This document shows positions 1-8,826 of a DNA stretch of 64,000 nucleotides, in pieces. Within the stretch, counting starts at the first letter, position 1. Each line of letters begins with the position of its first letter. A model generated the notes under the pieces. The model saw only the letters and a program-made list of their open reading frames with translations, searched no databases and was not told the origin of the DNA. The stretch spans positions 62,001-126,000 of the forward strand of contig SUGL01000005.1 in NCBI GenBank assembly GCA_004963905.1. The letters run 5' to 3'. The translations under genes and the position numbers were made by a program. This stretch comes from Mesorhizobium sp. (GTDB lineage: Bacteria; Pseudomonadota; Alphaproteobacteria; Rhizobiales; Rhizobiaceae).

Positions 1-279
1 CGGGCCTTGTGCCTCGAGCCGCGGGTCATGCTTTTCGACGAGCCGACATCCTCGCTTGATCCCGAAATGGTCAAGGAGGTCTTGGACGTGATGATCGACT
101 TGGCGAGAAGCGGGATGACCATGATTTGCGTCACGCATGAAACCGGCTTTGCGCGAGCGGCAGCCGACGACGTGGTCCTGATGGACGAGGGCAGGGTGGT
201 CGAAATCTCTCCACCTGAGATCTTCTTCACGGCGCCACGACAAGAGCGCACGCGCCGCTTTCTGGAGAAAGTGCTGTGA
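1..279 (+). CDS. Amino-acid ABC transporter ATP-binding protein, C-terminal part
   Basis: The window opens inside this gene; the reading frame is open from base 1. The visible part holds the Walker B segment [15 protein letters not shown], the switch-histidine region VTHETGF and the usual end of a polar amino-acid (PAAT, GlnQ/HisP type) ATPase. The Walker A and LSGGQ motifs lie upstream of the window. The protein would energise uptake of an amino acid or derivative at the inner membrane. Its stop codon overlaps the earliest possible GTG start (276) of the next gene, so the two are probably co-transcribed. It closely resembles the complete ATPase at 14402-15145, which suggests paralogous uptake systems. 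Confidence 0.92.
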   Translation, partial: RALCLEPRVMLFDEPTSSLDPEMVKEVLDVMIDLARSGMTMICVTHETGFARAAADDVVLMDEGRVVEISPPEIFFTAPRQERTRRFLEKVL

Positions 280-296
280 TCAACGAGGACACCGCC

Positions 297-1337
297 ATGG
301 CTGCAATAAGCCGCATCTGGACGCCGATCGACTTCGCCGCGCAGGGAAAGCAGTCGGATTGCCTGCGACTGCCGCATTCGACCGATCTTTCGGCATATGG
401 CTGGATCCCGGTCCCTGTGGTGTGCATCAAGAACGGCTCGGGTCCCACTGCGTTACTGGTCGCGGGAAACCACGGCGACGAGTATGAGGGCCAGGTCGCG
501 CTCTCGAGCCTGGCGCGCGTAACGCAGGCGCATGAGGTTTCAGGGCGGCTCATCATCATCCCGGCGCTCAACTATCCTGCGGTGAAGGCCGGCCGCCGCG
601 TGTCGCCTCTCGACGAAGGCAACCTCAACCGTCTCTTTCCGGGCAATGCGCTTGGAACGCCGACGCAGATGATCGCCCACTATGTCAGCGAGGTTCTGAT
701 TCCGATGGCTGATCTTGTCGTCGATCTTCATTCGGGCGGACGCTCGCTCGACTATATCGCGAGCGCGCTGGTGCGTCCCGGACGCACCGCCGAGGAGCAT
801 CAACGCCTGCTTGGGCTGCTGGAACTTTTTGGCGCGCCGATAAGCTTTATCAGCGACGGGACCGGCGGCGGCGGTCTCACCACGCTGGCGGCCGCGGCGG
901 AAGCGCGCGGGGCGCTGGCGCTGACGACCGAATTGGGGGGAGGGGCGACCCTGTCGCCAAGCGGATTGGCGCTTGCCCTGTCGGGCTTGCGCCGGGTGCT
1001 TGGCGATCTCGGCGTTCTGCGCGGAACCTGCGTCGAACCTGCCCCGCGCACGCGTCTGATGACGGTCAGCGGCCACGAAGCGTTCGTCTATGCGTGCGAA
1101 AGTGGGATCTTCGAACCTGCCGCCAAGGTTGGAGACGAAGTCGCCAAGGGGCAGCTCGCAGCCCGCCTCCATTTTCCCGACGATCCGACGCGCGAGCCGC
1201 AAACGCTGTATTTCGGATCGTCCGGGCTCGTGGCGTGCCGCAGGGTGCCGTCGCTGACGCAACGCGGCGACTGTCTTTTCAAGCTGATGACCGACGTCGG
1301 CCCCGGCCTTGGCCATCACCAGGGTCTCCATGCCTAG
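297..1337 (+). CDS. Succinylglutamate desuccinylase/aspartoacylase-family deacylase (DoeB/EutE-like)
   Basis: This is a zinc-dependent carboxypeptidase-fold deacylase. The metal-site signature is visible as GNHGDEYEG near residue 60 and DLHSGGRS near residue 143, with a catalytic-type glutamate in TTELGGG near residue 206. The length of about 346 residues fits the DoeB/EutE branch, which deacetylates N-acetyl-diaminobutyrate in ectoine breakdown, and related N-acyl amino-acid deacylases. ATG 297 is chosen because GAGGA lies just upstream; a GTG at 276 overlapping the ATPase stop is also possible. Its place between an amino-acid ABC ATPase and a PLP enzyme suggests it removes an acyl group from an imported amino-acid derivative. 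The exact substrate cannot be read from sequence. Confidence 0.85.
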   Translation: MAAISRIWTPIDFAAQGKQSDCLRLPHSTDLSAYGWIPVPVVCIKNGSGPTALLVAGNHGDEYEGQVALSSLARVTQAHEVSGRLIIIPALNYPAVKAGRRVSPLDEGNLNRLFPGNALGTPTQMIAHYVSEVLIPMADLVVDLHSGGRSLDYIASALVRPGRTAEEHQRLLGLLELFGAPISFISDGTGGGGLTTLAAAAEARGALALTTELGGGATLSPSGLALALSGLRRVLGDLGVLRGTCVEPAPRTRLMTVSGHEAFVYACESGIFEPAAKVGDEVAKGQLAARLHFPDDPTREPQTLYFGSSGLVACRRVPSLTQRGDCLFKLMTDVGPGLGHHQGLHA

Positions 1338-2493
1338 GCCGTCAAGATCACTCAATCCGCTGGCGGCAGGCCTGCGCTGCGTGCGCTGTGGGGTGGTCTT
1401 TGCGCTGGGAGACTACCATCAAGGCTGCCCGGCTTGTCTGGGTCGTGGCGCGCCTGCCAGCCTCGCCATCGAATACGCTGAATTGCCCGACTCGCTGGAG
1501 CGCCTCGCGGACTGGCAAATCTATCCTGACCATCCCACGCTCGGAGAAGGCGGCACGCCCCTTGTGCACATGGAGGAACTGGCCGCGGAAATCGGTGTGC
1601 GCGATCTTTTCGTGAAGAACGAAGGCGCCAACCCGACGGGATCGCACAAGGATCGCATGAGCAGGTTTGTCGTCCAAAGAGCCCTGGACGCAGGCGCGAC
1701 TACGGTGGCGGCGGCCTCGAGCGGCAACGCCGGCGCCTCGCTTGCCGCCTATGCGGCTCATGTCGGATTGGCTTGCGTCATCGTCACGACGCCGGACATG
1801 AACCCCAACTGGCGCCGCGCGATCGAAGTGCACGGGGCAACGCTGATGTCGGCCGAAACGCCGGAGCTTCGCTGGCACGCGATGGCCGCTCGCGTGAAGA
1901 CGGGACAATGGTACCCGGCCACAAACTTCGTTTTGCCGGCGGTCGGCAGCAATCCGTTCGGGGTGGACGGCTTGAGGTCGATCGCGCTCGAGATCTTTCG
2001 CGATCTTGGGGCGCGTTGCACCGACATCGTGGTTCCAACCGCCAGGGCCGATCTGCTTTGGGCAATTGCACGAGGTTATTGCGATTTGCGGCGGGCGGGT
2101 TTTCTCGTCGATCCGCCGCGGGTCCATGCCGTCGAGCCGTTCGGCCGGTTGTCGAAGGTGCTCGCCGGAGAAGATTATCGCGGCTCGTTTGCGGGCCGCA
2201 CGGCGCTCGTCTCGATCGGCGGCTCCACCGTAACCTACCAGGCGATAGACGCGATCGCGGCCTGCGGGGGGAGGGCGGTCGTTACGGGCGACAATGAGGT
2301 TCGCGAGGATCAAGACAGGTTGGCGCGTTGCGGCCTTTATCTCGAACTGTCGAGCGCAGCTGCGCTGGCCGGTGCAAGGAAGCTGGTCGCCGAGGGCGCG
2401 ATGTCGGCCGATGCCGTGGTCGTTCTCGTGGGAACCTCCAGCGGGCTGTGCGAGTCTCACACCTACGCTGAGCCGATAGCTGCAATCAGCTGA
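1330..2493 (+). CDS. Threonine synthase-like PLP-dependent enzyme
   Basis: This is a fold-type II PLP enzyme of about 387 residues. The N-terminus carries a zinc-ribbon-like pair of CxxC motifs (CVRCG and CPACLG), found in a subset of threonine synthases. The PLP lysine is in GANPTGSHKDR near residue 100, and the phosphate-binding loop is SSGNAGASLAAY. ATG 1330 overlaps the end of the deacylase gene by 8 bases, which suggests translational coupling. A true threonine synthase is normally encoded with homoserine genes. Here, beside a deacylase and an uptake ATPase, a catabolic lyase or dehydratase role on the deacylated amino acid is more likely (inference). EutB in ectoine operons is a comparable PLP partner, but this protein looks more like threonine synthase. 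Confidence 0.85.
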   Translation: MPRPSRSLNPLAAGLRCVRCGVVFALGDYHQGCPACLGRGAPASLAIEYAELPDSLERLADWQIYPDHPTLGEGGTPLVHMEELAAEIGVRDLFVKNEGANPTGSHKDRMSRFVVQRALDAGATTVAAASSGNAGASLAAYAAHVGLACVIVTTPDMNPNWRRAIEVHGATLMSAETPELRWHAMAARVKTGQWYPATNFVLPAVGSNPFGVDGLRSIALEIFRDLGARCTDIVVPTARADLLWAIARGYCDLRRAGFLVDPPRVHAVEPFGRLSKVLAGEDYRGSFAGRTALVSIGGSTVTYQAIDAIAACGGRAVVTGDNEVREDQDRLARCGLYLELSSAAALAGARKLVAEGAMSADAVVVLVGTSSGLCESHTYAEPIAAIS

Positions 2494-2663
2494 TCCGCCG
2501 TTGGATCGACGGGGATCGTCGGCTCGAAGGGCTGGGTAACAGAATGTGCCGTGCGACGACATCGAGGAGCGGATGGTGAAGATGGCGCTGAACGGTGACG
2601 TAAAACCTCACCGACGCGGCGGCTTTCCCTTCGCGCATCGGGAGTCGTCCTGGCATCCGCACA

Positions 2664-3533
2664 TTGGATCTGGTGCGACGGGCGGCCAGCATTGATTATG
2701 AGGACGAACTGTTCGGCCTGGACGGCCAGTTTTATCCTGGCCTCGACGGCGATCTGTGGTCCGTGCCGCCTATGCAGGCATTGGCAGAGGGCGCCATGGA
2801 CGGCATCGACCTGATGATCGGCTACACCAATTACGAGGCCGGCGTGTGGCTGATGGCGCTTCCCGACCTGGACAAGGCCGATCCAGCCTGGACGGCGGCG
2901 CGGTTTGGCTTTCTTTCGGCCAAAACCCAAGCCGAGGCTGTCGCCGCATATGCCGAATTCTTTCCGCACGAGACCAACGGGGTCCAGGGAATGCATCTCG
3001 TCTCAGATGTTGGTTTTGCCCTGCCCACCACCTGGTTCGCCGAAGCGGCCGCCGCCCGCGGATCGAAGGTCTGGATGTATCGCCTGGACTATGAGGTCAA
3101 CGCCACCTTGCGCGCCATGCACGCGGCTGACCTGCCGTTCTTCTTCGCACGGCCCCATAGCACCGCAGCTGCGGAGTTGATCGGCCCGACCACACCGCAA
3201 AACGCGGAGATTCGCTCCAGGCTTTGCAGCGAGATGGCTGGTGCGCTGATTTCCTTTGTCCGCGAAGGCACCCCCGCTTGGCCGGAATACAACCACGCCG
3301 GCGGCCAGACGAGGATCTTTGGACCGGAAAGCCACCTCGCGTCCCACGCTCGGCGTGCGCAGAACCTTCTGGGACAAAACCCTTCTGTCCCGGTTTACCG
3401 GCCGGAATGCCGCGAAGGGATAGCCATGTATCACGGGCCGCTGGCCAAACTCGACGATCCCATCCGCTTCGGGGCCGAGTTTACGGCACCGGATGGCAAG
3501 GTTCGCTGGATGATGCCGGGAGACACCTCATGA
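2664..3533 (+). pseudogene. Type-B carboxylesterase, N-terminally truncated remnant
   Basis: The open part matches the C-terminal half of a type-B carboxylesterase. It includes a GYTNYEAG segment that precedes the acidic catalytic residue region, a PFFFARPH stretch and a typical tail. The nucleophile motif GESAG and the whole N-terminal half (about 200 residues) are missing. No convincing start codon or ribosome-binding site is present, and the frame runs back to a stop near 2612 through sequence that does not look like the family. Its stop overlaps the ATG of the following FAD gene remnant (ATGA), so the two once formed an operon. It is very unlikely to be active. Confidence 0.75.
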
Positions 3534-3918
3534 CCATTCTAATCGCCGGCGGCGGCATTGCCGGACTGGTGATGGGACTGACACTGCACCAATTGGGTCA
3601 GCCCTTCCGCAAGGCGGGACGGATGAACAGCGCATCCGCGCCGATGGGCGGACCCGCATCCATGCCCGCTACGTGATCGAGGCCGAGGACGGCGCCTTGA
3701 TCCGGGTGGATAGCCAGGGCCTCCGTCACGGCCCGCCCGAAGTAATGGCTGCGCTCCTACGGGGTGAAAAGGTGGATTCGACGCAAGTCTATTTTCGCAC
3801 CGTGATCCGCTTCGAAACCGCAGCCCTGGCCCATGACGATCTGAATCTGCGGCTGTTTCTCGCCACCGGAGAACGTCAGCACGATTGCGTGATATTGCGA
3901 CTTACCGAGCTTGGCTGA
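3530..3918 (+). pseudogene. FAD-dependent monooxygenase, degraded remnant
   Basis: The gene begins with ATG at 3530 overlapping the esterase stop. It encodes a clear FAD dinucleotide-binding start, TILIAGGGIAGLVMGLTLHQLG, as in salicylate hydroxylase-type monooxygenases. After about 30 residues the frame breaks. A later open segment (3673-3918) contains an RxDSQGLRHGPPE-like stretch, compatible with the GADGxxS region of the same family. The rest of the roughly 380-residue protein is missing or scrambled. It decayed together with the esterase just upstream. Confidence 0.65.
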
Positions 3919-4449
3919 CGAGAACCGACGGCACTATCATCCAGAAGTTGTTAGCGGCGATCGCCCGGCTTGATCCTCATTCTAGGCAGAGACGCCGCTT
4001 GAATTGAAAACCAGTCCTTCTCCCGGTCTGTAAGTTAGGGCGGCCAATGGCTGAAGCTGCTTGCTGAGCATGAGCGCGCTATGTTCGGCCGATTGAGCGT
4101 TCGAGAGCAGGCCGAATTGCGCCGCCTGCTGTCGAAGCTCTGGCAGGAAGACGAGCCGAGCTCTGTCTGAGCTCAATCTGCGAGCAGCCAGCGCTTATGC
4201 AGGTTGAATGATTCGGCTCTCCGAGCCATGGCGACGCAGCCTGCAGTGTCAGGGTCGCACAGATATTGGCGAGTTCGGCTTGTCCCGCCGCCACGTTAGC
4301 CGTCGCCTGGGCAGAGAGAGTTCGCCCTCCGATGTCGCCGTCAGGAATTTTAGCTCCTCCGCATTTCGTTTTCGTTGGCCGCGAGTAGCTTCGAGCGGTG
4401 TCTTGGACGCCACTGTGGACGCGCTGTTATGTTGCCGTAGGATAGAGCC
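3919..4449. other. Decayed, gene-poor stretch
   Basis: No intact gene is recognised here. Short open frames occur on both strands, for example 3982-4176 and 4079-4294 on the minus strand. None has a ribosome-binding site or a family I can name. The flanks on both sides are pseudogenes, so this is probably eroded coding sequence. Confidence 0.5.
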
Positions 4450-5006
4450 CTACATGTTGTCACGCGGAATACGAGCGTTGCGCTCGCGTTCGAATACCTT
4501 ATGACCGTCAGCCAGTGCTTCTATACGCTCCAAAATCACCCATTCGGTCGCCGTGCAGGAGAGACGGGTGGTGCAATGGCTTTCCGTGTGCCAGTCTGCC
4601 GGTTGGGCAGCGCACGTCCAGCGAATCTCGGCCGCCAACGACAGGGGATCGTCGGGGGCTATAGACCAATCCTCTCGCCGGATATCGCGCGTGCACAAGC
4701 CGTTGTCCGGATGGCGACTGAGACCCGTATCCTCGTGCACGCGGTAATGAGTGACACCTTGCTGAAGGTCACGTTCGACCGAACGGGCAGACATTCCTTC
4801 CGTCAAGACGTCATAGCGGGGCAGCGGGTCGGGATCGGTCGGTTGCGGCACTTCGATCCTGCGATGCCCACTAAGCAGGGGTAGTTCCAGTTGCAGCGCG
4901 GCCAATAAGCACTGGAGAATGGTAGGCGCAGACGGTGGCCCGGCGCGAAGCGGTAGCCGCACGCATCAAGCACCATTTCGACTGCCACGGTCTCGCCCGG
5001 CTTCAT
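4450..5006 (-). pseudogene. CocE/NonD-type hydrolase, C-terminal remnant with frameshift
   Basis: Read from the minus strand, the stretch starts with KPGETVAVEMVLDACGYRFAPGHRLRL, the typical jelly-roll C-terminal (X-Pro dipeptidyl-peptidase C) domain of CocE/NonD hydrolases. After an SSAYWP motif near 4890 the family resemblance moves into another frame, RRIEVPQPTDPDPLPRYDVL onward, and runs to a stop at 4450. The catalytic alpha/beta-hydrolase domain that should lie upstream is absent. Truncation and frameshift mark this as a non-functional relic, like the two pseudogenes to its left. Confidence 0.7.
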
Positions 5007-5110
5007 GGGCTGTGGCTAGCTTCGCGCCCGATGTTGGCCGTTGAGGCCCGATGCGCCAGTTCTCGAAACCGGACATCATCAACGGCGCCACAAAGATGCT
5101 GCGCAAGCCA

Positions 5111-5692
5111 TTACATGGCGGCTTCCTGTTCCATCTCCTTCATGTCCTGAAAACGGTCCGCGATCCGCGGGTGGAGGCGGCCGCCATCCGCCGCGCCGAT
5201 GGCCACGACGATCTCGTCGGCGGCCGGGCCGTCGGCGATCTGGAAGTTGGCGGTGATGAAATGCGAGCGGCGGCCGTTCTCGCTCTTGTGCATCATCGGC
5301 AACGACAGCAGCGCGCCCGGCGCGTTGCGGGTGTTGCAGAATTCGAGATAGGTCGTGCCGCCGACGGCATCGCGAAACACGTTGCCGAAGCGCAGCGTGT
5401 GGATCATGGCCGAAGCGTGCTCGATCTCGCCCGCGACACCGACGGCGGCGGCCTTGCCGTAGCTCTCGATGCGCTCCGCGGGCATGAGCTCGAGCAGGCG
5501 GCGCGTCAGCTCATGGCCTAGCCGGGGCGCGATGGCCACGATCTCGGGTCGCAAGTTCTCGACGAAGCCACGCCCCGCCCATGGATTGCGCAGCACACCG
5601 GCAACGACGATCGACGTGACCGGCCTGGCGCCCGCCTTGCCGCCTTCGACATGCACTTCCTCGATGAAGGTGCAGACTTTTCGCAATTCCAT
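5111..5692 (-). CDS. Amino acid synthesis (AA_synth, DUF1185) family protein
   Basis: The protein has 193 residues, the normal length for the AA_synth family. Features include the start RKVCTFIEEVHVEGG, the segment VVAGVLRNPWAGR, EIEHASAMIHTLRFGNVFRDAVGG in the middle and RSHFITANFQIADGPAADEIVV near the end. The biochemical role of the family is not established; members often sit beside catabolic and amino-acid transport operons. It is transcribed away from the PucR-type regulator at 5855, and the 160-base gap between them must hold both promoters. The context suggests it belongs to the flavin-monooxygenase pathway to the right. Confidence 0.85.
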   Translation of the reverse strand: MELRKVCTFIEEVHVEGGKAGARPVTSIVVAGVLRNPWAGRGFVENLRPEIVAIAPRLGHELTRRLLELMPAERIESYGKAAAVGVAGEIEHASAMIHTLRFGNVFRDAVGGTTYLEFCNTRNAPGALLSLPMMHKSENGRRSHFITANFQIADGPAADEIVVAIGAADGGRLHPRIADRFQDMKEMEQEAAM

Positions 5693-5854
5693 GATTTTGA
5701 GCCCTGTTGGTGGAGGCCCAGCCTAGTAAGGCCCGGGGAACAGGTATTCCTCTGGTTCGTAGGAAGAATCGGCGTGCACCCCGCTTGGAAGCGGTGTAGC
5801 GTTCGTATATCCGCGAGGGCTTAATTTGGCCCTTCGCGAGGCGGAAGACCGGGC

Positions 5855-7651
5855 GTGGACCACGAGTCGCAAATTCTCTCTTTGCGGGACGCCGCCAGCC
5901 TCATCAATTCGGGTGGCGATCTCCAGTCCGTCCTGCGCGATCTCGTGCTGGCCGCCTGCCGCCATGCCAAATGGACGCTTGGCTCGATCATGAGCATCGA
6001 TGCGCCGCATGGCCACGCCTATGTCATCGTGCGCCATGACCCGACGCTCATCCAGCGCACCTTACCGGACCGCTGGGAACTTGCGACCAGTCCTTCGATC
6101 GTCGCGCTCAACCGCAACGAGCCTGTTTATATCAGGGACGCGCGGGTGTCCGAGGAGTTTCCGGGCTATCGCCGCGAAGCGTTCGAGCGCGACTACCGCA
6201 GTGTGCTCGTCATGCCGATGAACTGCGTCGACGAAGACGGCCGGCCGATGGTGCTGACCGTGGTCTCGCGCGAGATCACCGAGGTGAGCGCCGAGGACAT
6301 CGCTTTCATAGGCATGATCGTGCATCTGGGCGAGATCGCGGTTGAGAAGCAGCACCGCCTGCGCCAGGAGAAGCAGGCAGGGGAGCGCCTGCAGCGCGCG
6401 TTGCTGGCGCACACCTCGCTTCTGCAGCAGGCCCTGTCGGAAGGGTCGGTGGTATCGCTCGCCGACAAGGTCGGCGAGCTGTTGCCCAATCCGGTTGTAG
6501 TCATCGATTTCCACGCCAACCTGGTCGTGGCCGGCCGCTCGCCGAGCGAAGCGCATTTCGATGCCGCAACCTGGCAACAGGCCGTGGCCGGTCCGCTCAA
6601 CCGGCAGATCGTCAAGGTCGCGCGCGGCGCCTCGGAGGCGCGCCAGAACGAGACGCTGTTCGTCGACGATGGCAAGCATCAGCTGAAACTTTCGGTACGT
6701 ATCGAGCCGCTGACCATCGACGACGAAATGGTTGGCGCGCTTATGATTTTTCCGACGCCGCAGCAGTCCGGCCAGCTCGACCAGATGCTGCTCGACAGCG
6801 CCAAATTCGCGCTCAGCGTGCAGATGATGCGCAGCTTCGTCCGCTTCCGCTTCGAGACCAGATCGCTGACCGAGCTCTTCTTGGAAGTCGTCGAGCGCCG
6901 CTGGCGCGATGAGGCCGATATCGTCAATCGAGCCCGCCGGTTGGGGGTCAACCTGACCGCGCCCCAAAGACTGATCGTCGTCGACTACGCCGACGAGGCC
7001 AAGGACGGCAGCGGCGGTCTTGCCGATCCCCATCATGCACTTGTTCGGCTTCTGGAACAGGCGGGCGTAGCGGGCACCGTTATCGCCGTCGAAGGCGGCC
7101 TGGTCTGTCTCGTTGAGGACGATGCCGGGCAGGATATCCGTCTCGGGAAACTGCCGAACAAAATCGCCGGGGAGCTCCGCCGCTATTTCGAGCGCGAGCC
7201 GGCTGTTCTCGGTTCCGAGGTCTGCGCCTCGCTGGCCGACTATCCGACCGCGTGGGAACGTTGCCGCCGCATGATCCGCATCGGCAGGTCTTTCGGACGC
7301 ACCGGCGTTTTCGTCGGCCAGGATTTTGGCCCGCTGCCGATGCTGGTCGCCGCCGCCGACGTGCCCGACGTGCGCAACTTCGTTGACAAAAGCGTCGGCG
7401 CGCTGATCGCGCATGACCGCGAGCACGGCACGCCCTATCTGGACACGCTATTTGCCTATCTGCGCGAAGGCTGCCGCAGCCAGGCTTGCGCCGACGCCAT
7501 CGGGCTGCATGTCACCACCTTGCGCTATCGCCTGTCGCGCATGGAGGAATTGTTCGGCATCCGGCTCGACACGCCCGAACAGCGCTTCGCGGTCGAACTG
7601 GCGATCCGCCTCAGCGGCATCATCGACAGCCGCGAGCCGGCTGGCCGCTAA
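5855..7651 (+). CDS. GAF-PucR family transcriptional regulator
   Basis: The protein has 598 residues. Residues about 1-170 form a GAF-like sensor domain. A middle region has GGDEF-like/PucR-type spacing, and the C-terminal helix-turn-helix (HTH_30) lies near residues 545-570 (ACADAIGLHVTTLRYRLSRMEEL). PucR-type regulators respond to a pathway metabolite and switch catabolic operons such as purine degradation. The likely start is GTG 5855, preceded by a weak AGGCGG element. The gene is divergent from the AA_synth gene and 175 bases upstream of the flavin reductase operon, so it is probably the local activator of both. The inducer is unknown. Confidence 0.85.
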   Translation: MDHESQILSLRDAASLINSGGDLQSVLRDLVLAACRHAKWTLGSIMSIDAPHGHAYVIVRHDPTLIQRTLPDRWELATSPSIVALNRNEPVYIRDARVSEEFPGYRREAFERDYRSVLVMPMNCVDEDGRPMVLTVVSREITEVSAEDIAFIGMIVHLGEIAVEKQHRLRQEKQAGERLQRALLAHTSLLQQALSEGSVVSLADKVGELLPNPVVVIDFHANLVVAGRSPSEAHFDAATWQQAVAGPLNRQIVKVARGASEARQNETLFVDDGKHQLKLSVRIEPLTIDDEMVGALMIFPTPQQSGQLDQMLLDSAKFALSVQMMRSFVRFRFETRSLTELFLEVVERRWRDEADIVNRARRLGVNLTAPQRLIVVDYADEAKDGSGGLADPHHALVRLLEQAGVAGTVIAVEGGLVCLVEDDAGQDIRLGKLPNKIAGELRRYFEREPAVLGSEVCASLADYPTAWERCRRMIRIGRSFGRTGVFVGQDFGPLPMLVAAADVPDVRNFVDKSVGALIAHDREHGTPYLDTLFAYLREGCRSQACADAIGLHVTTLRYRLSRMEELFGIRLDTPEQRFAVELAIRLSGIIDSREPAGR

Positions 7652-7826
7652 AACCACTCCATCCCTTGCGCACTGCTGGATATCGCATCCGGTGCCAGGC
7701 AAGGGTGCGTCGCGCTCGTGCTTGCTCGGGTTGGCAGCAGCCTGTCGCGAACTCTTTCCTACAGATCGGAGGAAGAACAGGCGTCGGCTCCTGCCTAGCT
7801 TCCATCCAACGATGTGGAGGAAGACA

Positions 7827-8804
7827 ATGGCGGACGCGGTGGCACAAAGGACGATCGACCCGATCGCCTTGCGTCGTGCCTTCGGCACCTTCGTCACCGG
7901 GGTCACCGTCATCACCACGCGCGACGCCGACGGCAATCCGCGCGGCATGACCGCCAATTCCTTCACTTCCGTCTCGCTCGATCCGCCGCTGCTTCTTGTT
8001 TGCGTCGGCAAATCGGCCGCAAGCTTCCCGGCCTTCAACGAGACGCAGTCCTTCGCCGTCAACTTCCTGCATGAGGGGCAGGTCGATGTCTCGTCGGTGT
8101 TCGCCTCGAAGGCGGCTGACAAGTTCCAATCGGTGAACCATGACCGCGCCCACACCGGCGCGCCGGTCCTCACCGACAGCCTGACCTGGTTCGACTGCAC
8201 CGTTCACAACCGTGTCGAGGCCGGCGACCACATCATCCTGATCGGCCAGGTACAGGCCTTCGGCACCAGCCCGTCGGCACCGCTCGGGTTCTGCCGCGGC
8301 CGCTATGCCAGCGTGAAGGATCCGCTGCCGGCCGGCTGGCTGGCCTCGCAGGACATGATCATCGGCTATCTGGTCGAAGCGGGGAACCGCATCCTCCTGC
8401 GCGGCGACGGCAAGGGCGGCTTCGTGCTGCCGACGGCGCGGCGCCGCAAGGCAGACAGCAGACTGGTGCTGGATGGCGGCGAGGCGCTGAGCCTCGTCCC
8501 CGAAAACACCTTCCTCTATTCGGTGTTCGATGTAGCCGACAGCGACCCCGGCTACCTGATCTACCGCGCCGAGCTTAGCCGCGAGGGCACCCAAGCCACG
8601 CTACCGGACGGCCATGCCTTCTTTGCCGTCGACGCGCTGCCTTACGAGCGGATCGCCACGCACGAGTTGCGCGCCATGCTGCGTCGCTATGCGCGCGAGC
8701 GGCAGGACAAGCGCTTCGGCATCTACATGGACACCGGCGACGGCGGTCGCGTCGCCATGATCGACGGCCAGTCGCAATCATGGACGCAGGCCGCGTCCGA
8801 ATGA
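7827..8804 (+). CDS. Flavin reductase domain protein with C-terminal extension
   Basis: Residues about 8-165 are a flavin reductase-like (RutF/HpaC-type) domain, with RRAFGTFVTGVTVITTRD, MTANSFTSVSLDPPLLLVCV and the HIILIGQV strand. Such proteins supply reduced FMN or FAD to a two-component monooxygenase. The length of 325 residues is about twice that of a plain flavin reductase. The extra C-terminal part has GKGGFVLPTARRRK and FLYSVFDVADS, reminiscent of a Nudix-like fold but without a recognisable Nudix box. ATG 7827 follows GGAGGAAG. It is first in the catabolic operon and is the natural partner of the luciferase-like enzyme at 10371. Confidence 0.88.
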   Translation: MADAVAQRTIDPIALRRAFGTFVTGVTVITTRDADGNPRGMTANSFTSVSLDPPLLLVCVGKSAASFPAFNETQSFAVNFLHEGQVDVSSVFASKAADKFQSVNHDRAHTGAPVLTDSLTWFDCTVHNRVEAGDHIILIGQVQAFGTSPSAPLGFCRGRYASVKDPLPAGWLASQDMIIGYLVEAGNRILLRGDGKGGFVLPTARRRKADSRLVLDGGEALSLVPENTFLYSVFDVADSDPGYLIYRAELSREGTQATLPDGHAFFAVDALPYERIATHELRAMLRRYARERQDKRFGIYMDTGDGGRVAMIDGQSQSWTQAASE

Positions 8805-8826
8805 CGATCCACACAGGACAGACAGC

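Noticed and set aside
540..1355. Minus-strand open frame of 271 codons inside the deacylase gene
   Set aside because: Shadow of the plus-strand gene; Arg-rich and without motifs.
1..2493. Complete ectoine utilisation operon
   Set aside because: Only a DoeB/EutE-like deacylase is seen; the PLP enzyme is closer to threonine synthase and the peptidase-like and cyclodeaminase-like partners are not in view.
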